Below, piece by piece: positions 9,367 through 17,762 of a stretch of 64,000 nt of DNA (within the stretch, counting starts at the first letter, position 1; the number at the start of each line of letters is the position of its first letter). Below the pieces are notes generated by a model. The model saw only the letters and a program-made list of their open reading frames with translations. It searched no databases and had not been told where the DNA came from. Position numbers and translations under genes: made by a program. Origin of the DNA: Clostridiales bacterium UBA2432 (GTDB lineage Bacteria > Bacillota > Clostridia > Lachnospirales > Vallitaleaceae); contig DDQW01000014.1 in the NCBI GenBank assembly GCA_002342805.1, positions 35,375 through 99,374 of the forward strand, in the 5' to 3' direction.

Positions 9367-10572
9367 ATGGTAAATAACGAATGTTTACTTTATACAACCA
9401 ATCTTCTAAGTGAAACACTGCCCGATGAGTTCATGACGGAAGAACAATTAAATGCCCTCGGCATTTCACCGGATCATCAATTTTTGATCTTACAACTTAT
9501 TCTCGGCAATGATTTAAAATCACATATTAACAGTCTGAGTCAAGACCATGCCAATGCCTGGAAAAGTCAGCTTCACCAGGTTATTCTTGACCACTTTGAA
9601 CCTCATGTCATCTGCTTTTTAAATCTTCAACCTTTTACACGGACACTTGTTTTATCCATTGAACCTGATAAGAGCGAGCATGAAATAAGACGTGACTTTG
9701 GCCGTCGTTTCACAGCTTTATCTGAACAACTTGATGCCCTTTATCATTATAATGTCATCGGGTGTTTCGGTTCTGTCGTATGGGATTATTTTCATATTGG
9801 ATCTTCCTATAAAAAAGCCCGTTTGTTACAGGAATACCATTTTATTATTGGTTTAGGTCAATGCATATTCTATGACGAGCCTCGTCATAGTGATGAATAT
9901 TCTCTCGTCGAGTACAAATATGTTCATCATTTTGAATCCTTGTTCCGCGAAAAAAATTGGATTCAACTGCTTGAGCTATTAAGCACCATCAAGCATGCAC
10001 TTGTACAAAATATGGTGAATGACTCCAAAGTCACCTATATCTATAAAGAGATTTTTTCCATTACCATTCGTCAATTGTTTGATCAACTCGATGATTATAA
10101 GCACGAAATTGAAAAGTTAAATACAGGTATTATTATGTTTGATCATCTCTTTGATGACATTGAACAAGTCAACATCTACTATTTGCAAATAATTCAACGC
10201 ATTACAGAGCAAACACCTTCAGAACATCTGCACTTACATATTAAAAAAACTTTAAAACTCATTCATACGCATTACATGGATGATTTATCATTGACCTTTG
10301 TAGCTGATTCGCTTCATATTTCGACCGCTTATCTTTCGCGCCTGTTTAAAGAGGAGATGGATATGAACTTCAAAGAATATCTGACGCGCTATCGAATTAA
10401 TAAAGCCAAAGACCTTTTCGATAAAGGCACTTTGGCTATAAAAGACATCGGTCAACGTGTTGGCTATAATTCACCTACTCAATTTGCACGTGTTTTCAAA
10501 CAAGTCGAAGGCATCAAACCTTCAGAATATCGTCAAGTACTTAAAAATAAAGCCGATGACCTTTTTTTATAA
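9367..10572 (+). CDS. AraC family transcriptional regulator, probable uronate operon activator
   Basis: A 401-residue protein with a C-terminal AraC DNA-binding domain (about residues 295-395). The first helix-turn-helix is SLTFVADSLHISTAYLSRLFKEE and the second contains IKDIGQRVGYNSPTQFARVFK. The N-terminal 290 residues have no receiver-like aspartate pattern and no domain I recognise. It stands alone, divergent from uxaB, which makes hexuronate-responsive control of uxaBAC the natural inference. GGGAGG precedes the start. Its 3' end overlaps the convergent HDOD gene by six bases, with both stops inside a T-rich stretch. Confidence 0.85.
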   Translation: MVNNECLLYTTNLLSETLPDEFMTEEQLNALGISPDHQFLILQLILGNDLKSHINSLSQDHANAWKSQLHQVILDHFEPHVICFLNLQPFTRTLVLSIEPDKSEHEIRRDFGRRFTALSEQLDALYHYNVIGCFGSVVWDYFHIGSSYKKARLLQEYHFIIGLGQCIFYDEPRHSDEYSLVEYKYVHHFESLFREKNWIQLLELLSTIKHALVQNMVNDSKVTYIYKEIFSITIRQLFDQLDDYKHEIEKLNTGIIMFDHLFDDIEQVNIYYLQIIQRITEQTPSEHLHLHIKKTLKLIHTHYMDDLSLTFVADSLHISTAYLSRLFKEEMDMNFKEYLTRYRINKAKDLFDKGTLAIKDIGQRVGYNSPTQFARVFKQVEGIKPSEYRQVLKNKADDLFL

Positions 10573-11424
10573 TTCTAAATATACCGGCTCACCTTCAATA
10601 ATATCGGCAACTTCGGACATAATTTCTGATAATTTTTTTTCATTCAGTTCCAATGCTTTTGTAGCTTCCGAGAAAAATTCATAAGCTAGACCATCAATCC
10701 CAATATGTATACCCATCATCATAATCAAACTGTCTGCAATATGGGTAATATATACCAATCGGGGATTAATGACTGCTGCTCTTGGATTATGATGTATTGC
10801 AATCACTTCTGCCAATTCTTCCGGCAAATTCCATTTTTCAGCAATTTTCGCACCAACTTGCCCGTGGTTAAACCCTATAACCTGCTCTTCAGCTTCGATA
10901 AATGTATACCCTTTTTCTACAAGTGTATTGATTTCTTGATAAGCACTTCCCACATATTGATCTAATACAACTTTCCCAATGTCACGTAATAGTCCAGCTG
11001 TATACGCTTGGTCTATCTTCTTGTATCCTACTTTTTTAGCAACTGCCTTTGTCATTATGGCTGAAATCTGGGACTGCTTCCATAAGGCTTCTTTTTCGAG
11101 CGCATAACCCGGTAGTTCTTTTTCCATGAACTTTCCGATGACTGTTGTAAGTACCATCGTTCGAACTGCTTCAAATCCCAAAACAACCGCTGCATCTCTC
11201 ACCGTATCAATGCTACGTCGTCCACGATAAAAAGCTGAATTTGCTAATTGAAGAATTTTTGTTGTCAATCCTTGGTCTTTAATGATTTCTTCCTCTAGCT
11301 CTTTGGCACCTGCATCCGGATTCTTCGTAATCTCCATTATTTTAATGATAGTTTGGGGAAATGGCGGTATCTCTTGAACCCGACTAATGATTTCCTCCAT
11401 CGTCAATGCCTTGTTATCTTCCAT
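10567..11424 (-). CDS. HDOD domain protein
   Basis: 285 residues. The HDOD domain, a catalytically uncertain relative of HD phosphohydrolases, covers about residues 8-210: IPPFPQTIIKIMEITKNP at the start, ILQLANSAFYRGRR near 60, AAVVLGFEAVRTMV near 85, and AYTAGLLRDIGKVVLDQY near 140. The canonical HD is replaced by RD in LLRDIGK, as is common in HDOD proteins. FNHGQVGAKIAEKWNLP and IAIHHNP complete it. These proteins act in signalling, often with c-di-GMP or chemotaxis, and this window encodes three diguanylate cyclases. It lies 15 bases downstream of the radical SAM gene, so the two are probably cotranscribed. Confidence 0.88.
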   Translation of the reverse strand: MEDNKALTMEEIISRVQEIPPFPQTIIKIMEITKNPDAGAKELEEEIIKDQGLTTKILQLANSAFYRGRRSIDTVRDAAVVLGFEAVRTMVLTTVIGKFMEKELPGYALEKEALWKQSQISAIMTKAVAKKVGYKKIDQAYTAGLLRDIGKVVLDQYVGSAYQEINTLVEKGYTFIEAEEQVIGFNHGQVGAKIAEKWNLPEELAEVIAIHHNPRAAVINPRLVYITHIADSLIMMMGIHIGIDGLAYEFFSEATKALELNEKKLSEIMSEVADIIEGEPVYLEL

Positions 11425-11439
11425 ATTTTCCCCTTTCTC

Positions 11440-12126
11440 TTAACCGACTCCAAAATCTGTATTATTCCATAAAATGTCACATTGTGTGTCTGCATCTAAC
11501 CACTCATACGTTTCTTTAAACCATTGAACAAGTTTAAGGTCTTGTTGAATGGACGTTGAATTATTGACATAAACATTGACTGTAAAATGTCTAAAGTTTT
11601 TTTTAGCCAAGTTAATATCTTTTTGAATCTGCGATTTTGTCTGCCCTTTTATTCCGACCATTAAACATACAGAATCAAAATATTTTTTTATTTCATCAAT
11701 CCTTGCTTCCCCAATACCTTTATGCAAAACACTTTCACGAAATTCATAATCAAATGACTCTATCCCTGTTTTAACTGTGATCTTGATTCCGAAAAAATCT
11801 CGCATCCGCTGAATATGCTCTCTATAAATCCAATGTGCTTCAAAAAATAAATGATGAATTCCCTTTGCATTAATGCATTGTTTTAAAGCCTCTAATGTCG
11901 CTTTGGGCAATTCGAATATATTTCCCGAATTGATAACCTCTAAAACACCATATTCACCTGTTACTTGTTCGATAACACTTATATTCACATCATGATTGGC
12001 TGCTTGATCCTCTGAATTATCCTCAATATAGTCGCAAAATGTACACTTTCCCCATTTACACGGAGCGCCTTTAAGCAAAAGTATTTCACGTCGCGTCTTA
12101 CTAATAATCTTACTATATCTTTCCAT
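11440..12126 (-). CDS. Radical SAM protein, probable QueL-type queuine lyase
   Basis: A short 228-residue radical SAM enzyme. Cysteines 23, 28 and 31 (APCKWGKCTFCDY) form a CX4CX2C motif instead of the usual CX3CX2C. A GVLEVINSGNIFELP strand-loop and GIESFDYEFR are typical of the barrel. It is divergent from a queuosine-precursor transporter under a preQ1 riboswitch. Queuine lyase (QueL) of Clostridioides difficile is a small radical SAM enzyme that releases a queuosine precursor from salvaged queuine and is encoded near such a transporter. I therefore infer QueL, from context and size rather than from an alignment. Otherwise it is an uncharacterised radical SAM protein. Confidence 0.75.
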   Translation of the reverse strand: MERYSKIISKTRREILLLKGAPCKWGKCTFCDYIEDNSEDQAANHDVNISVIEQVTGEYGVLEVINSGNIFELPKATLEALKQCINAKGIHHLFFEAHWIYREHIQRMRDFFGIKITVKTGIESFDYEFRESVLHKGIGEARIDEIKKYFDSVCLMVGIKGQTKSQIQKDINLAKKNFRHFTVNVYVNNSTSIQQDLKLVQWFKETYEWLDADTQCDILWNNTDFGVG

Positions 12127-12164
12127 TTTAATCCAACCTTTTTTTCATTCTCTTCTAAATACTC

Positions 12165-12193
12165 TTGTATTTTCATATGTTTTCAGTTATAAT
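12165..12193 (+). promoter_or_regulatory. Promoter of the preQ1-controlled transporter
   Basis: TTGTAT (12165-12170), 17 bases, TATAAT (12188-12193). Transcription would begin near 12200, a dozen bases before the riboswitch stem, so the aptamer is at the very 5' end of the mRNA. Confidence 0.7.
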
Positions 12194-12211
12194 CATGACT
12201 GCTATTAAAGC

Positions 12212-12250
12212 CGCAGTTCGTAACCATCCTGCGAAATCAAAACTAGGAGG
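12212..12250 (+). promoter_or_regulatory. preQ1-I riboswitch, translational type
   Basis: CGCAG (12212-12216) and CTGCG (12229-12233) form the P1 stem around a 12-base loop with TTCGTAACC. A short A-rich tail (AAATCAAAACTAGGAGG) follows whose last bases are the Shine-Dalgarno sequence. This stem, loop, A-rich tail and sequestered SD arrangement is that of class I preQ1 riboswitches; ligand binding would dock the tail in the loop and hide AGGAGG. The gene controlled is a queuosine-precursor transporter, which fits exactly. Confidence 0.83.
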
Positions 12251-12259
12251 ACGACTATT

Positions 12260-12985
12260 ATGAGTAACCTAACCATTTTTTTCTTATTTGCCTTTATAAA
12301 CTTTGGGCTGATTGCACTTGTTTTCCGTCTCTTTGGAAAAAACGGGATTCTGAGTTACATTATCTTAAGTGTCATTGCCGCAAATATGCAAGTGAACAAA
12401 GGTATTATCTTTGACCTTGGCTTCATTGAACTTGAAGCAACCCTTGGCAATGTCATGTTTGCCGGAATTTTTTTAGCCACTGATTTACTTAATGAAAAGT
12501 ATGGGTATCATGCTGCTAAAAAAGCTGTCAACCTATCTATTGTTGCCAACCTCTCCTTTGTACTTATCATGTTTATATCTACATTATACCATGGTTTAGA
12601 TTATAGTGAACCCTATAATCATGCACTGGAATTATTTTTTTCCATTAACGGCGGAACCTTTAAAGCGGTCTTAGTCGGAAATCTTGTGTATTTTATCAGT
12701 CAAAGTCTTGATGTTTTTATCTACGACAAAATAAAATCATGGAATTCCGAAACAAAGACACTATGGATACGCAACAACGGTTCAACCCTTTTATCCCAAC
12801 TCGTTGATACCGTGCTCGTTAGCTTAGGATTCGCACTTGTGGGCATTTTCCCCTTGGACCTTGTTGGCTCCATTATCATCACGACCATCGTGATTAAATA
12901 TTTAGCCGCTATCGTTGACACACCTTTCCTATATATTATGAATATGATTAAGGTACCGGAATCGGAATCTAACGATTTCGTATAA
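12260..12985 (+). CDS. Queuosine precursor transporter (YhhQ/DUF165 family)
   Basis: A 241-residue integral membrane protein with about six to seven hydrophobic helices. Family signatures are IEATLGNVMFAGIFLATDLLNEKYG (around residues 55-80, FATDLLNE type) and NNGSTLLSQLVDTVLVSLGFA near 170, the SQ-x-DT motif of the YhhQ/DUF165 family. It imports preQ0/preQ1-type bases for tRNA queuosine synthesis. The preQ1-I riboswitch covering its ribosome site independently supports the assignment. It is transcribed alone, ends in a bidirectional terminator, and is divergent from the putative queuine lyase gene. Confidence 0.93.
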   Translation: MSNLTIFFLFAFINFGLIALVFRLFGKNGILSYIILSVIAANMQVNKGIIFDLGFIELEATLGNVMFAGIFLATDLLNEKYGYHAAKKAVNLSIVANLSFVLIMFISTLYHGLDYSEPYNHALELFFSINGGTFKAVLVGNLVYFISQSLDVFIYDKIKSWNSETKTLWIRNNGSTLLSQLVDTVLVSLGFALVGIFPLDLVGSIIITTIVIKYLAAIVDTPFLYIMNMIKVPESESNDFV

Positions 12986-12997
12986 CTATTTAAATTT

Positions 12998-13034
12998 AAA
13001 GCTCAAACTCCAAGTATTTGGAAGTTTGAGCTTT
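12998..13034. terminator. Bidirectional terminator between the queuosine transporter and a GGDEF gene
   Basis: AAAGCTCAAACT (12998-13009) pairs with AGTTTGAGCTTT (13023-13034); the inner CCAA/TTGG extends the stem. A- and T-rich flanks on either side allow termination in both directions. It overlaps the stop codon of the minus-strand gene. Confidence 0.75.
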
Positions 13035-14094
13035 ATTGGTATACACACTTATCTTTCCCTGTTTGTTTTGCCATATACAATCGATTATCCGCTAAATTAA
13101 TCAGTTCATTTATTGTTTGCTCGTTTTCACACCTTGCCATACCACAACTTACAGTTATCTGATAGCCTTTACAGCTATATTTTTCACTAAGCATGTCTCG
13201 AAACCTTTCGTATACACTATGAGCCCCCTCAACTGAGCTCTTGGGCATGACGACTAAAAATTCTTCTCCTCCATAACGTCCGACATAATCGGTTGATCGC
13301 ACCGCTTTTTTTAGGAATCCCGCTATCATCTTAATGACTTTATCCCCTTCTGAATGACCGAATGAATCATTGATTTTTTTAAAATCATCAATATCCAAAA
13401 GCAGTACAATTAAATCTTCCGCATATTTATCTTTAAAAAACATCTCTTTGGCCAAAATATTTAAAATGGCTTCATGGTTCAGAAGATTTGTCATTTGATC
13501 ATGTTTGGCTTTTTTTTCAAGCGTCGAATTTTGCTCTGCCAATTTGTCAATATTCATAAATTCCTTGTTTTTCATAGAAAACAGGTTCACGGACAGCACC
13601 AAGGCAATGCTATTAAATAAAATAGTATTAAACGAAAAAACATAATGCATGTTATCTTGACTTATGCGACAAACGCCCACACAAAAAAATACTGTAGATA
13701 GTATAATAATCGGTGCGCTGACTTTTATCGGCATATAAACAACTGCTGCAATGCCCATTATTACCATGGTAAATATATGGATAGTATTTCCTTGATCCAA
13801 AGTAAAAAATACTAATCCCATTGAAAAAAAGATGACTGCTAAGATATTCACTAGAAGCAGAAATTTGTGGATCCCCAAAGGAATTTGCTCAAACTTAATC
13901 TTTGTAATAATCATAATGGGGATGATGAATGTCAAATATAATTGAAAGATTAAGACAATGTTACTGATATCTATCCATCGTCGACTTTCAAAATATATAA
14001 TCCATTCCACAAAATACAGTAAAATAAGAATCACTGTTACTCGATTATGATTTATCTCAATGATCTTCCTCTCATACTTCTTTAACAGTCTCAT
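13033..14094 (-). CDS. Membrane diguanylate cyclase (GGDEF)
   Basis: About 353 residues. Roughly six closely spaced hydrophobic helices fill residues 15-180. A short coiled coil (KLAEQNSTLEKKAKHD) and a C-terminal GGDEF domain with intact RYGGEEFLVV and DIDDFKKINDSFGH follow. It should produce c-di-GMP at the membrane. No separate ligand domain is seen, so the membrane part is the sensor. I use ATG 14094, nine bases after AGGAGG, instead of the earlier ATG at 14112, which lies upstream of that site. It follows the MpsC/DUF2294 gene by 37 bases and probably shares its TetR-controlled promoter. Confidence 0.9.
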   Translation of the reverse strand: MRLLKKYERKIIEINHNRVTVILILLYFVEWIIYFESRRWIDISNIVLIFQLYLTFIIPIMIITKIKFEQIPLGIHKFLLLVNILAVIFFSMGLVFFTLDQGNTIHIFTMVIMGIAAVVYMPIKVSAPIIILSTVFFCVGVCRISQDNMHYVFSFNTILFNSIALVLSVNLFSMKNKEFMNIDKLAEQNSTLEKKAKHDQMTNLLNHEAILNILAKEMFFKDKYAEDLIVLLLDIDDFKKINDSFGHSEGDKVIKMIAGFLKKAVRSTDYVGRYGGEEFLVVMPKSSVEGAHSVYERFRDMLSEKYSCKGYQITVSCGMARCENEQTINELINLADNRLYMAKQTGKDKCVYQ

Positions 14095-14131
14095 TCGCTC
14101 CGCCCTCCTCATTATAACCGGAAAGTCTTAT

Positions 14132-14464
14132 TTAATCATATATAAAAGTTATAACATACTTATCCGTTTCAATATCTGCACAAAGGCCTTCAAATTTTAA
14201 ATCTTGAGAAAAACGAACACTTAAATCATTTTGTATTTCCTTAATTCGATGCTGTAAGGCATCTTGATAAATATCCTTTACTAAACATTTTCCTTCTCGT
14301 AATTCATCGCAAACATATTTTTCTAAGGGTGATTTTTGTAACCAGAAATGAATCTCAACCTTATCCTCTATAATTTTTACGTAGATGTTTTTGGGTCCTT
14401 TCCCTGTCAGTTCCTTAATATGTTTAATCGTCATTTTACAAATTTCATTTTCAAATTGCTTCAA
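14132..14464 (-). CDS. DUF2294 / MpsC-like small protein
   Basis: A 110-residue soluble protein of the DUF2294 type, also called MpsC after the Staphylococcus membrane-potential system. The conserved start is ICKMTIKHIKELTGKGPKNIYVKI. After the strand DKVEIHFWLQKSPLEKY come two helices and a final strand pair (FSQDLKFEGLCADIETDKYVITFIYD). Its biochemical role is unknown. The start is TTG at 14464, with AGGTGG six bases before it. It is first in an operon with a diguanylate cyclase. Its promoter carries a near copy of the TetR gene's operator, so it is probably repressed by that TetR. MpsA and MpsB homologues are absent here. Confidence 0.68.
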   Translation of the reverse strand: MKQFENEICKMTIKHIKELTGKGPKNIYVKIIEDKVEIHFWLQKSPLEKYVCDELREGKCLVKDIYQDALQHRIKEIQNDLSVRFSQDLKFEGLCADIETDKYVITFIYD

Positions 14465-14499
14465 GCTCTTCCACCTTTCAACAAAATTGGATGACAGTT

Positions 14500-14523
14500 C
14501 CCCTTACGAACATTCGTAAGGGG
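14500..14523. promoter_or_regulatory. TetR-type operator of the MpsC-diguanylate cyclase operon
   Basis: A perfect palindrome with 11-base arms (CCCCTTACGAA and its complement) around CA. It starts at the base next to the -10 box and covers the expected transcription start. The core TTACGAA-TTCGTAA recurs in front of the tetR-like gene at 17763-17780. Confidence 0.72.
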
Positions 14524-14552
14524 ATTGTATCATCTCGTATAGATATATGCAA
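14524..14552 (-). promoter_or_regulatory. Promoter of the MpsC-diguanylate cyclase operon
   Basis: On the minus strand TTGCAT (14547-14552), 17 bases, TACAAT (14524-14529). The same boxes, spacing and neighbouring palindrome occur before the TetR gene. Confidence 0.65.
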
Positions 14553-14615
14553 TAAAAAACTCATATTTCTTATATTTTTAGTACAATATTGCACTTATCC
14601 CTTGAAACGCCTTTA

Positions 14616-15716
14616 TTATTTATTAACGATTACCATATGTTCTGCAGAATTTCCAACAAAGTGGCTTCCATCCGGAATGACACTTTTACTATCCACAATA
14701 CAATTTTCTATATATGCATCTTTTCCGATGGATGCACTATGAAGAATAATCGAATTTTTTATAACCGTATTTTTTCCGATAAATGTTTTGCGAAAAAGCA
14801 CCGAATTTTCTACGGTTCCATTGACAATACATCCAGGTGAACACAGGCTATTAGACACCTTCGTTCCTTTATTAAACTTTGCCGGTGCTTCATCTTCAGC
14901 TTTTGACATGATATATGGATATGTTTTAAAAAAGTACTGTCTTAACTCTCGGTCTAAGAAATCCATATTAGCTTGATAATAAGAATCCAGTTCGGCAATC
15001 GACTTCCAATACCCCGTATGAATATATGCCATGATTTTTTTCCGTTTGCGATATCGTACGATGATGTCAGCAACAAAATCATAACGATCTTCTTTTTCCG
15101 CTGCTTCAATCAACTCAATAAGCATGGCACGTTCTATGACATATATTCCCGTTGAAATCAAATTATCGGATGGGTCAAGTGGTTTTTCTTCAAAATCAAC
15201 AATACGGTTTTCGTCATCAACTTCCACATGGCCAAATCGAGATAATTCTTGATTTTCCAACTTTTTACATACAATGGTAATATCCGCCTCGGTATTGATA
15301 TGATATTCTAAGACCTCATTATAATCAATTTTACTTATATCATCACCTTGGGCAATAATGACATAGGGCTCATCACTATCTTTTAAGAAGGATATATTTT
15401 GATAAATCGCATCTGCTGTCCCTCGATACCAAAAGCAATTATCATGGGAAATATATGGAGTTAAAATATAGAGGCCTTTATTTTTACGTCCAAAATCCCA
15501 CCACTTTGATGAACGCAAATGTTCAACTAAAGACCTAGAGTTATACTGTGTTACTACGGCCACTTTTTTGATATTTGAATTTGTCATGTTACTTAGGGAA
15601 AAATCAATTGCACGATAATTGCCTGCAATAGGCATTGCTGCTAATGCCCGGTTATGGGTTAGCTCTTTTAAATGTTCGTTCTTGCCTCCGGCAAGTATTA
15701 TTCCTAAAGCCCTCAT
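14616..15716 (-). CDS. glgD: Glucose-1-phosphate adenylyltransferase regulatory subunit GlgD
   Basis: 366 residues. The nucleotidyltransferase domain (about 1-240) begins MRALGIILAGGKNEHLKELT, which departs from the catalytic GGxGxRL signature in the way GlgD subunits do. RALAAMPIAGNYRAIDFSLSNMTNSNI follows, and a left-handed beta-helix of hexapeptide repeats fills the C-terminal third. It pairs with GlgC to form the ADP-glucose pyrophosphorylase of glycogen synthesis in Firmicutes. Its ATGA start overlaps the glgC stop by four bases, with GAGGAGG upstream. No glgA, glgB or glgP follows in the window. Confidence 0.95.
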   Translation of the reverse strand: MRALGIILAGGKNEHLKELTHNRALAAMPIAGNYRAIDFSLSNMTNSNIKKVAVVTQYNSRSLVEHLRSSKWWDFGRKNKGLYILTPYISHDNCFWYRGTADAIYQNISFLKDSDEPYVIIAQGDDISKIDYNEVLEYHINTEADITIVCKKLENQELSRFGHVEVDDENRIVDFEEKPLDPSDNLISTGIYVIERAMLIELIEAAEKEDRYDFVADIIVRYRKRKKIMAYIHTGYWKSIAELDSYYQANMDFLDRELRQYFFKTYPYIMSKAEDEAPAKFNKGTKVSNSLCSPGCIVNGTVENSVLFRKTFIGKNTVIKNSIILHSASIGKDAYIENCIVDSKSVIPDGSHFVGNSAEHMVIVNK

Positions 15717-16990
15717 TCTTCTACCTCCTCAAGTCGAATATTTTCACCGCTTTCCAAACGTTTATTTGTATAATTTTCTAATGCTGTCACACCGGTAATG
15801 GCACAGTTTTTGCCAATCCATACTCCATCAGGTATGACCGCACATTCTCCAACCGCTGTAATTCCCGAATTGCATATCTGTGGTTCAATACAGTTTTTTA
15901 CATTTTCCCCTTCACCAATCGTTACATTCGTTCCAATAATTGCACCTTCAGAAATTACTCCTTTGTCTATTTTTGTGTTTTCCTTAATCACGGCATTAGT
16001 CATAATAATGGAATCTTTAATAAAACACCCCTTTTCGATAATGACATTTGATCCGATGACTGAATTGCATACACTCCCGTAGATTTCTGTTCCTTCGCCT
16101 AAAATACATCGTTCAATATTTGCTGAGGCAGCAATGTATTGTGGTGGCTGAATTTCATTATTGGTATATATTTTCCAATAGGCCTCATATAAATTAAACT
16201 CAGGCACTAAACTGATGAGCTCCATATTGGTCTTCCAGTAGGATTCCAAGGTTCCCACATCTCTCCAAAACCCTTGAAACTCATAAGCAAGAACATGATT
16301 TCCTTCGTTTAAGCAAAACGGAATAATATGTTTTCCAAAATCACTACTGTTATGATTTTTTTCTGCAAGCTTTAGTGCATTTCGAAGAATCTTCCAGTTA
16401 AAGATGTAGATTCCCATCGATGCTAAATTATTCTTAGGTTTTTCCGGTTTTTCTTCAAATTCGATAATTCGAAGATTTTCATCTGTATTCATGATGCCAA
16501 ACTGATGAGCTTCTTCATAAGCTACAGGCAAGACTGCAATTGAAATATCTGCCCCTTTCTTTTTATGATTGTTCAACATCATACTGTAATCCATTTTATA
16601 AATATGATCTCCCGAAAGAATTAAAACATATTCAGGCTCATAATAATCGATAAAGGGAATATTTTGGTAGATTGCATTGGCTGTCCCTGAATACCAAGCT
16701 TCATTTTCACGGCTTACATATGGAGATAAAACCGTGACACCCCCAATGCTTTTGTCTAAATCCCAGGGTATACCAATACCAATATGTCGATTTAAATGTA
16801 GTGGTTGATATTGTGTCAAAACACCTACCGTGTCAATACCTGAATTAATACAGTTACTTAATGTAAAATCAATAATCCGATACTTCCCTCCAAAAGATAC
16901 CGCTGGTTTTGCTGTCTTATCGGTTAGTATTCCTAATCGACTTCCACGTCCACCGGCTAACAACATTGCTACAACTTCTTTTTTGTGCAT
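15713..16990 (-). CDS. glgC: Glucose-1-phosphate adenylyltransferase catalytic subunit GlgC
   Basis: About 425 residues. It makes ADP-glucose from ATP and glucose-1-phosphate, the committed step of glycogen synthesis. The catalytic signature MLLAGGRGSRLGILT is intact, followed by KPAVSFGGKYRIIDFTLSNCINSGI, LSGDHIYKMDY near 125 and EFEEKPEKP near 175. A beta-helix regulatory domain forms the C-terminus. I start at ATG 16990, seven bases after GGAGG. The earlier in-frame ATG at 17014 lies upstream of the probable transcription start, given promoter boxes at 17017-17046. It is translationally coupled to glgD. Confidence 0.96.
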   Translation of the reverse strand: MHKKEVVAMLLAGGRGSRLGILTDKTAKPAVSFGGKYRIIDFTLSNCINSGIDTVGVLTQYQPLHLNRHIGIGIPWDLDKSIGGVTVLSPYVSRENEAWYSGTANAIYQNIPFIDYYEPEYVLILSGDHIYKMDYSMMLNNHKKKGADISIAVLPVAYEEAHQFGIMNTDENLRIIEFEEKPEKPKNNLASMGIYIFNWKILRNALKLAEKNHNSSDFGKHIIPFCLNEGNHVLAYEFQGFWRDVGTLESYWKTNMELISLVPEFNLYEAYWKIYTNNEIQPPQYIAASANIERCILGEGTEIYGSVCNSVIGSNVIIEKGCFIKDSIIMTNAVIKENTKIDKGVISEGAIIGTNVTIGEGENVKNCIEPQICNSGITAVGECAVIPDGVWIGKNCAITGVTALENYTNKRLESGENIRLEEVEE

Positions 16991-17016
16991 ACATACTCCT
17001 CCATTTTTGGTCATAA

Positions 17017-17046
17017 ATGATAACTGATTATTGCTTTGATTGTCAA
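17017..17046 (-). promoter_or_regulatory. Promoter of glgCD
   Basis: TTGACA (17041-17046) and TATCAT (17017-17022) on the minus strand with an 18-base spacer. Transcription would begin near 17010, which excludes the ATG at 17014 as start of glgC. Confidence 0.6.
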
Positions 17047-17063
17047 ACTAATTATTAAACAAA

Positions 17064-17101
17064 AAACCGGAAAGAACCTATATAAAGGTTCCTTCCGGTT
17101 T
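17064..17101 (-). terminator. Terminator of the TetR gene
   Basis: AAACCGGAA..GAACCT pairs with AGGTTC..TTCCGGTTT, and a run of T follows on the minus strand. It lies about 60 bases past the TetR stop codon. Confidence 0.8.
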
Positions 17102-17160
17102 ACAATGTTAGCTGCAAATGCATCTATTATATTGTCGAACCGTTACACATACTCATTTTT

Positions 17161-17736
17161 TTATTTGCTCCCTTTCAGTCCTCCCCAGAAACTTTCCCAA
17201 GTCAAATCAATTGACCGTTTAAAAAAGGCATTTCCAGGTTCATAAAATATACTATTGGAAGCGACCCCTTGAAGGATTACATTAAAATGATAGAGTGTCT
17301 TTTCGACGTCATGATTGGGGATAATTTTTAACTCAATACATTCATGAAATATTTCTTTAAGTTTTTTAATGATTTTTTGATCATTCGTTCCTAATATATT
17401 CTTAACTTGTTTATGTTGAAATTCATCCATCATACCAAGTCGTCTCCAGATTTTTGCTTTGTTCGGCTCTGAATAATAGCCCGTCATTTGATAATATATA
17501 TTTTTTATGCGCTCGTCCGCAGAATCATCAGATTCTTCGAACACACTTTGAAATGACATATAATATTCTTCTATCTCTCGAATGACGAGGTCAAGAATCA
17601 AGTCGTCTTTACTTTTATAGTAATTATATAAGGAAGGCGCTTTCATTCCAAGCTCTCTAGCTAGTTCATTCATGCTAAAATGTGTACCTTTTTCTGCAAA
17701 TAGTATTGATGCATATGCCAAAATCTTGTCTTTCAT
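17161..17736 (-). CDS. TetR/AcrR family transcriptional repressor
   Basis: 191 residues. The N-terminal helix-turn-helix (ILAYASILFAEKGTHFSMNELARELGMKAPSLYNYYKSKDDLI, in two parts across residues 4-50) is typical of TetR. The C-terminal ligand domain is unassigned. Its promoter has TTGCGT-17-TACAAT followed by CTTACTAATATTCGTAAG over the start site. The same promoter-operator layout precedes the MpsC/DUF2294-diguanylate cyclase operon 3 kb away. I infer autoregulation plus repression of that operon. The ligand is unknown. glgCD, which lies between the two sites, lacks the operator. Confidence 0.9.
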   Translation of the reverse strand: MKDKILAYASILFAEKGTHFSMNELARELGMKAPSLYNYYKSKDDLILDLVIREIEEYYMSFQSVFEESDDSADERIKNIYYQMTGYYSEPNKAKIWRRLGMMDEFQHKQVKNILGTNDQKIIKKLKEIFHECIELKIIPNHDVEKTLYHFNVILQGVASNSIFYEPGNAFFKRSIDLTWESFWGGLKGSK

Positions 17737-17762
17737 TTAAATCCCACCTTACTATTTAACTA

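Noticed and set aside
11985..12176. Minus-strand frame overlapping the start of the radical SAM gene, possible frameshift
   Set aside because: The main frame already contains all three cluster cysteines and a complete N-terminus; the overlap is a shadow.
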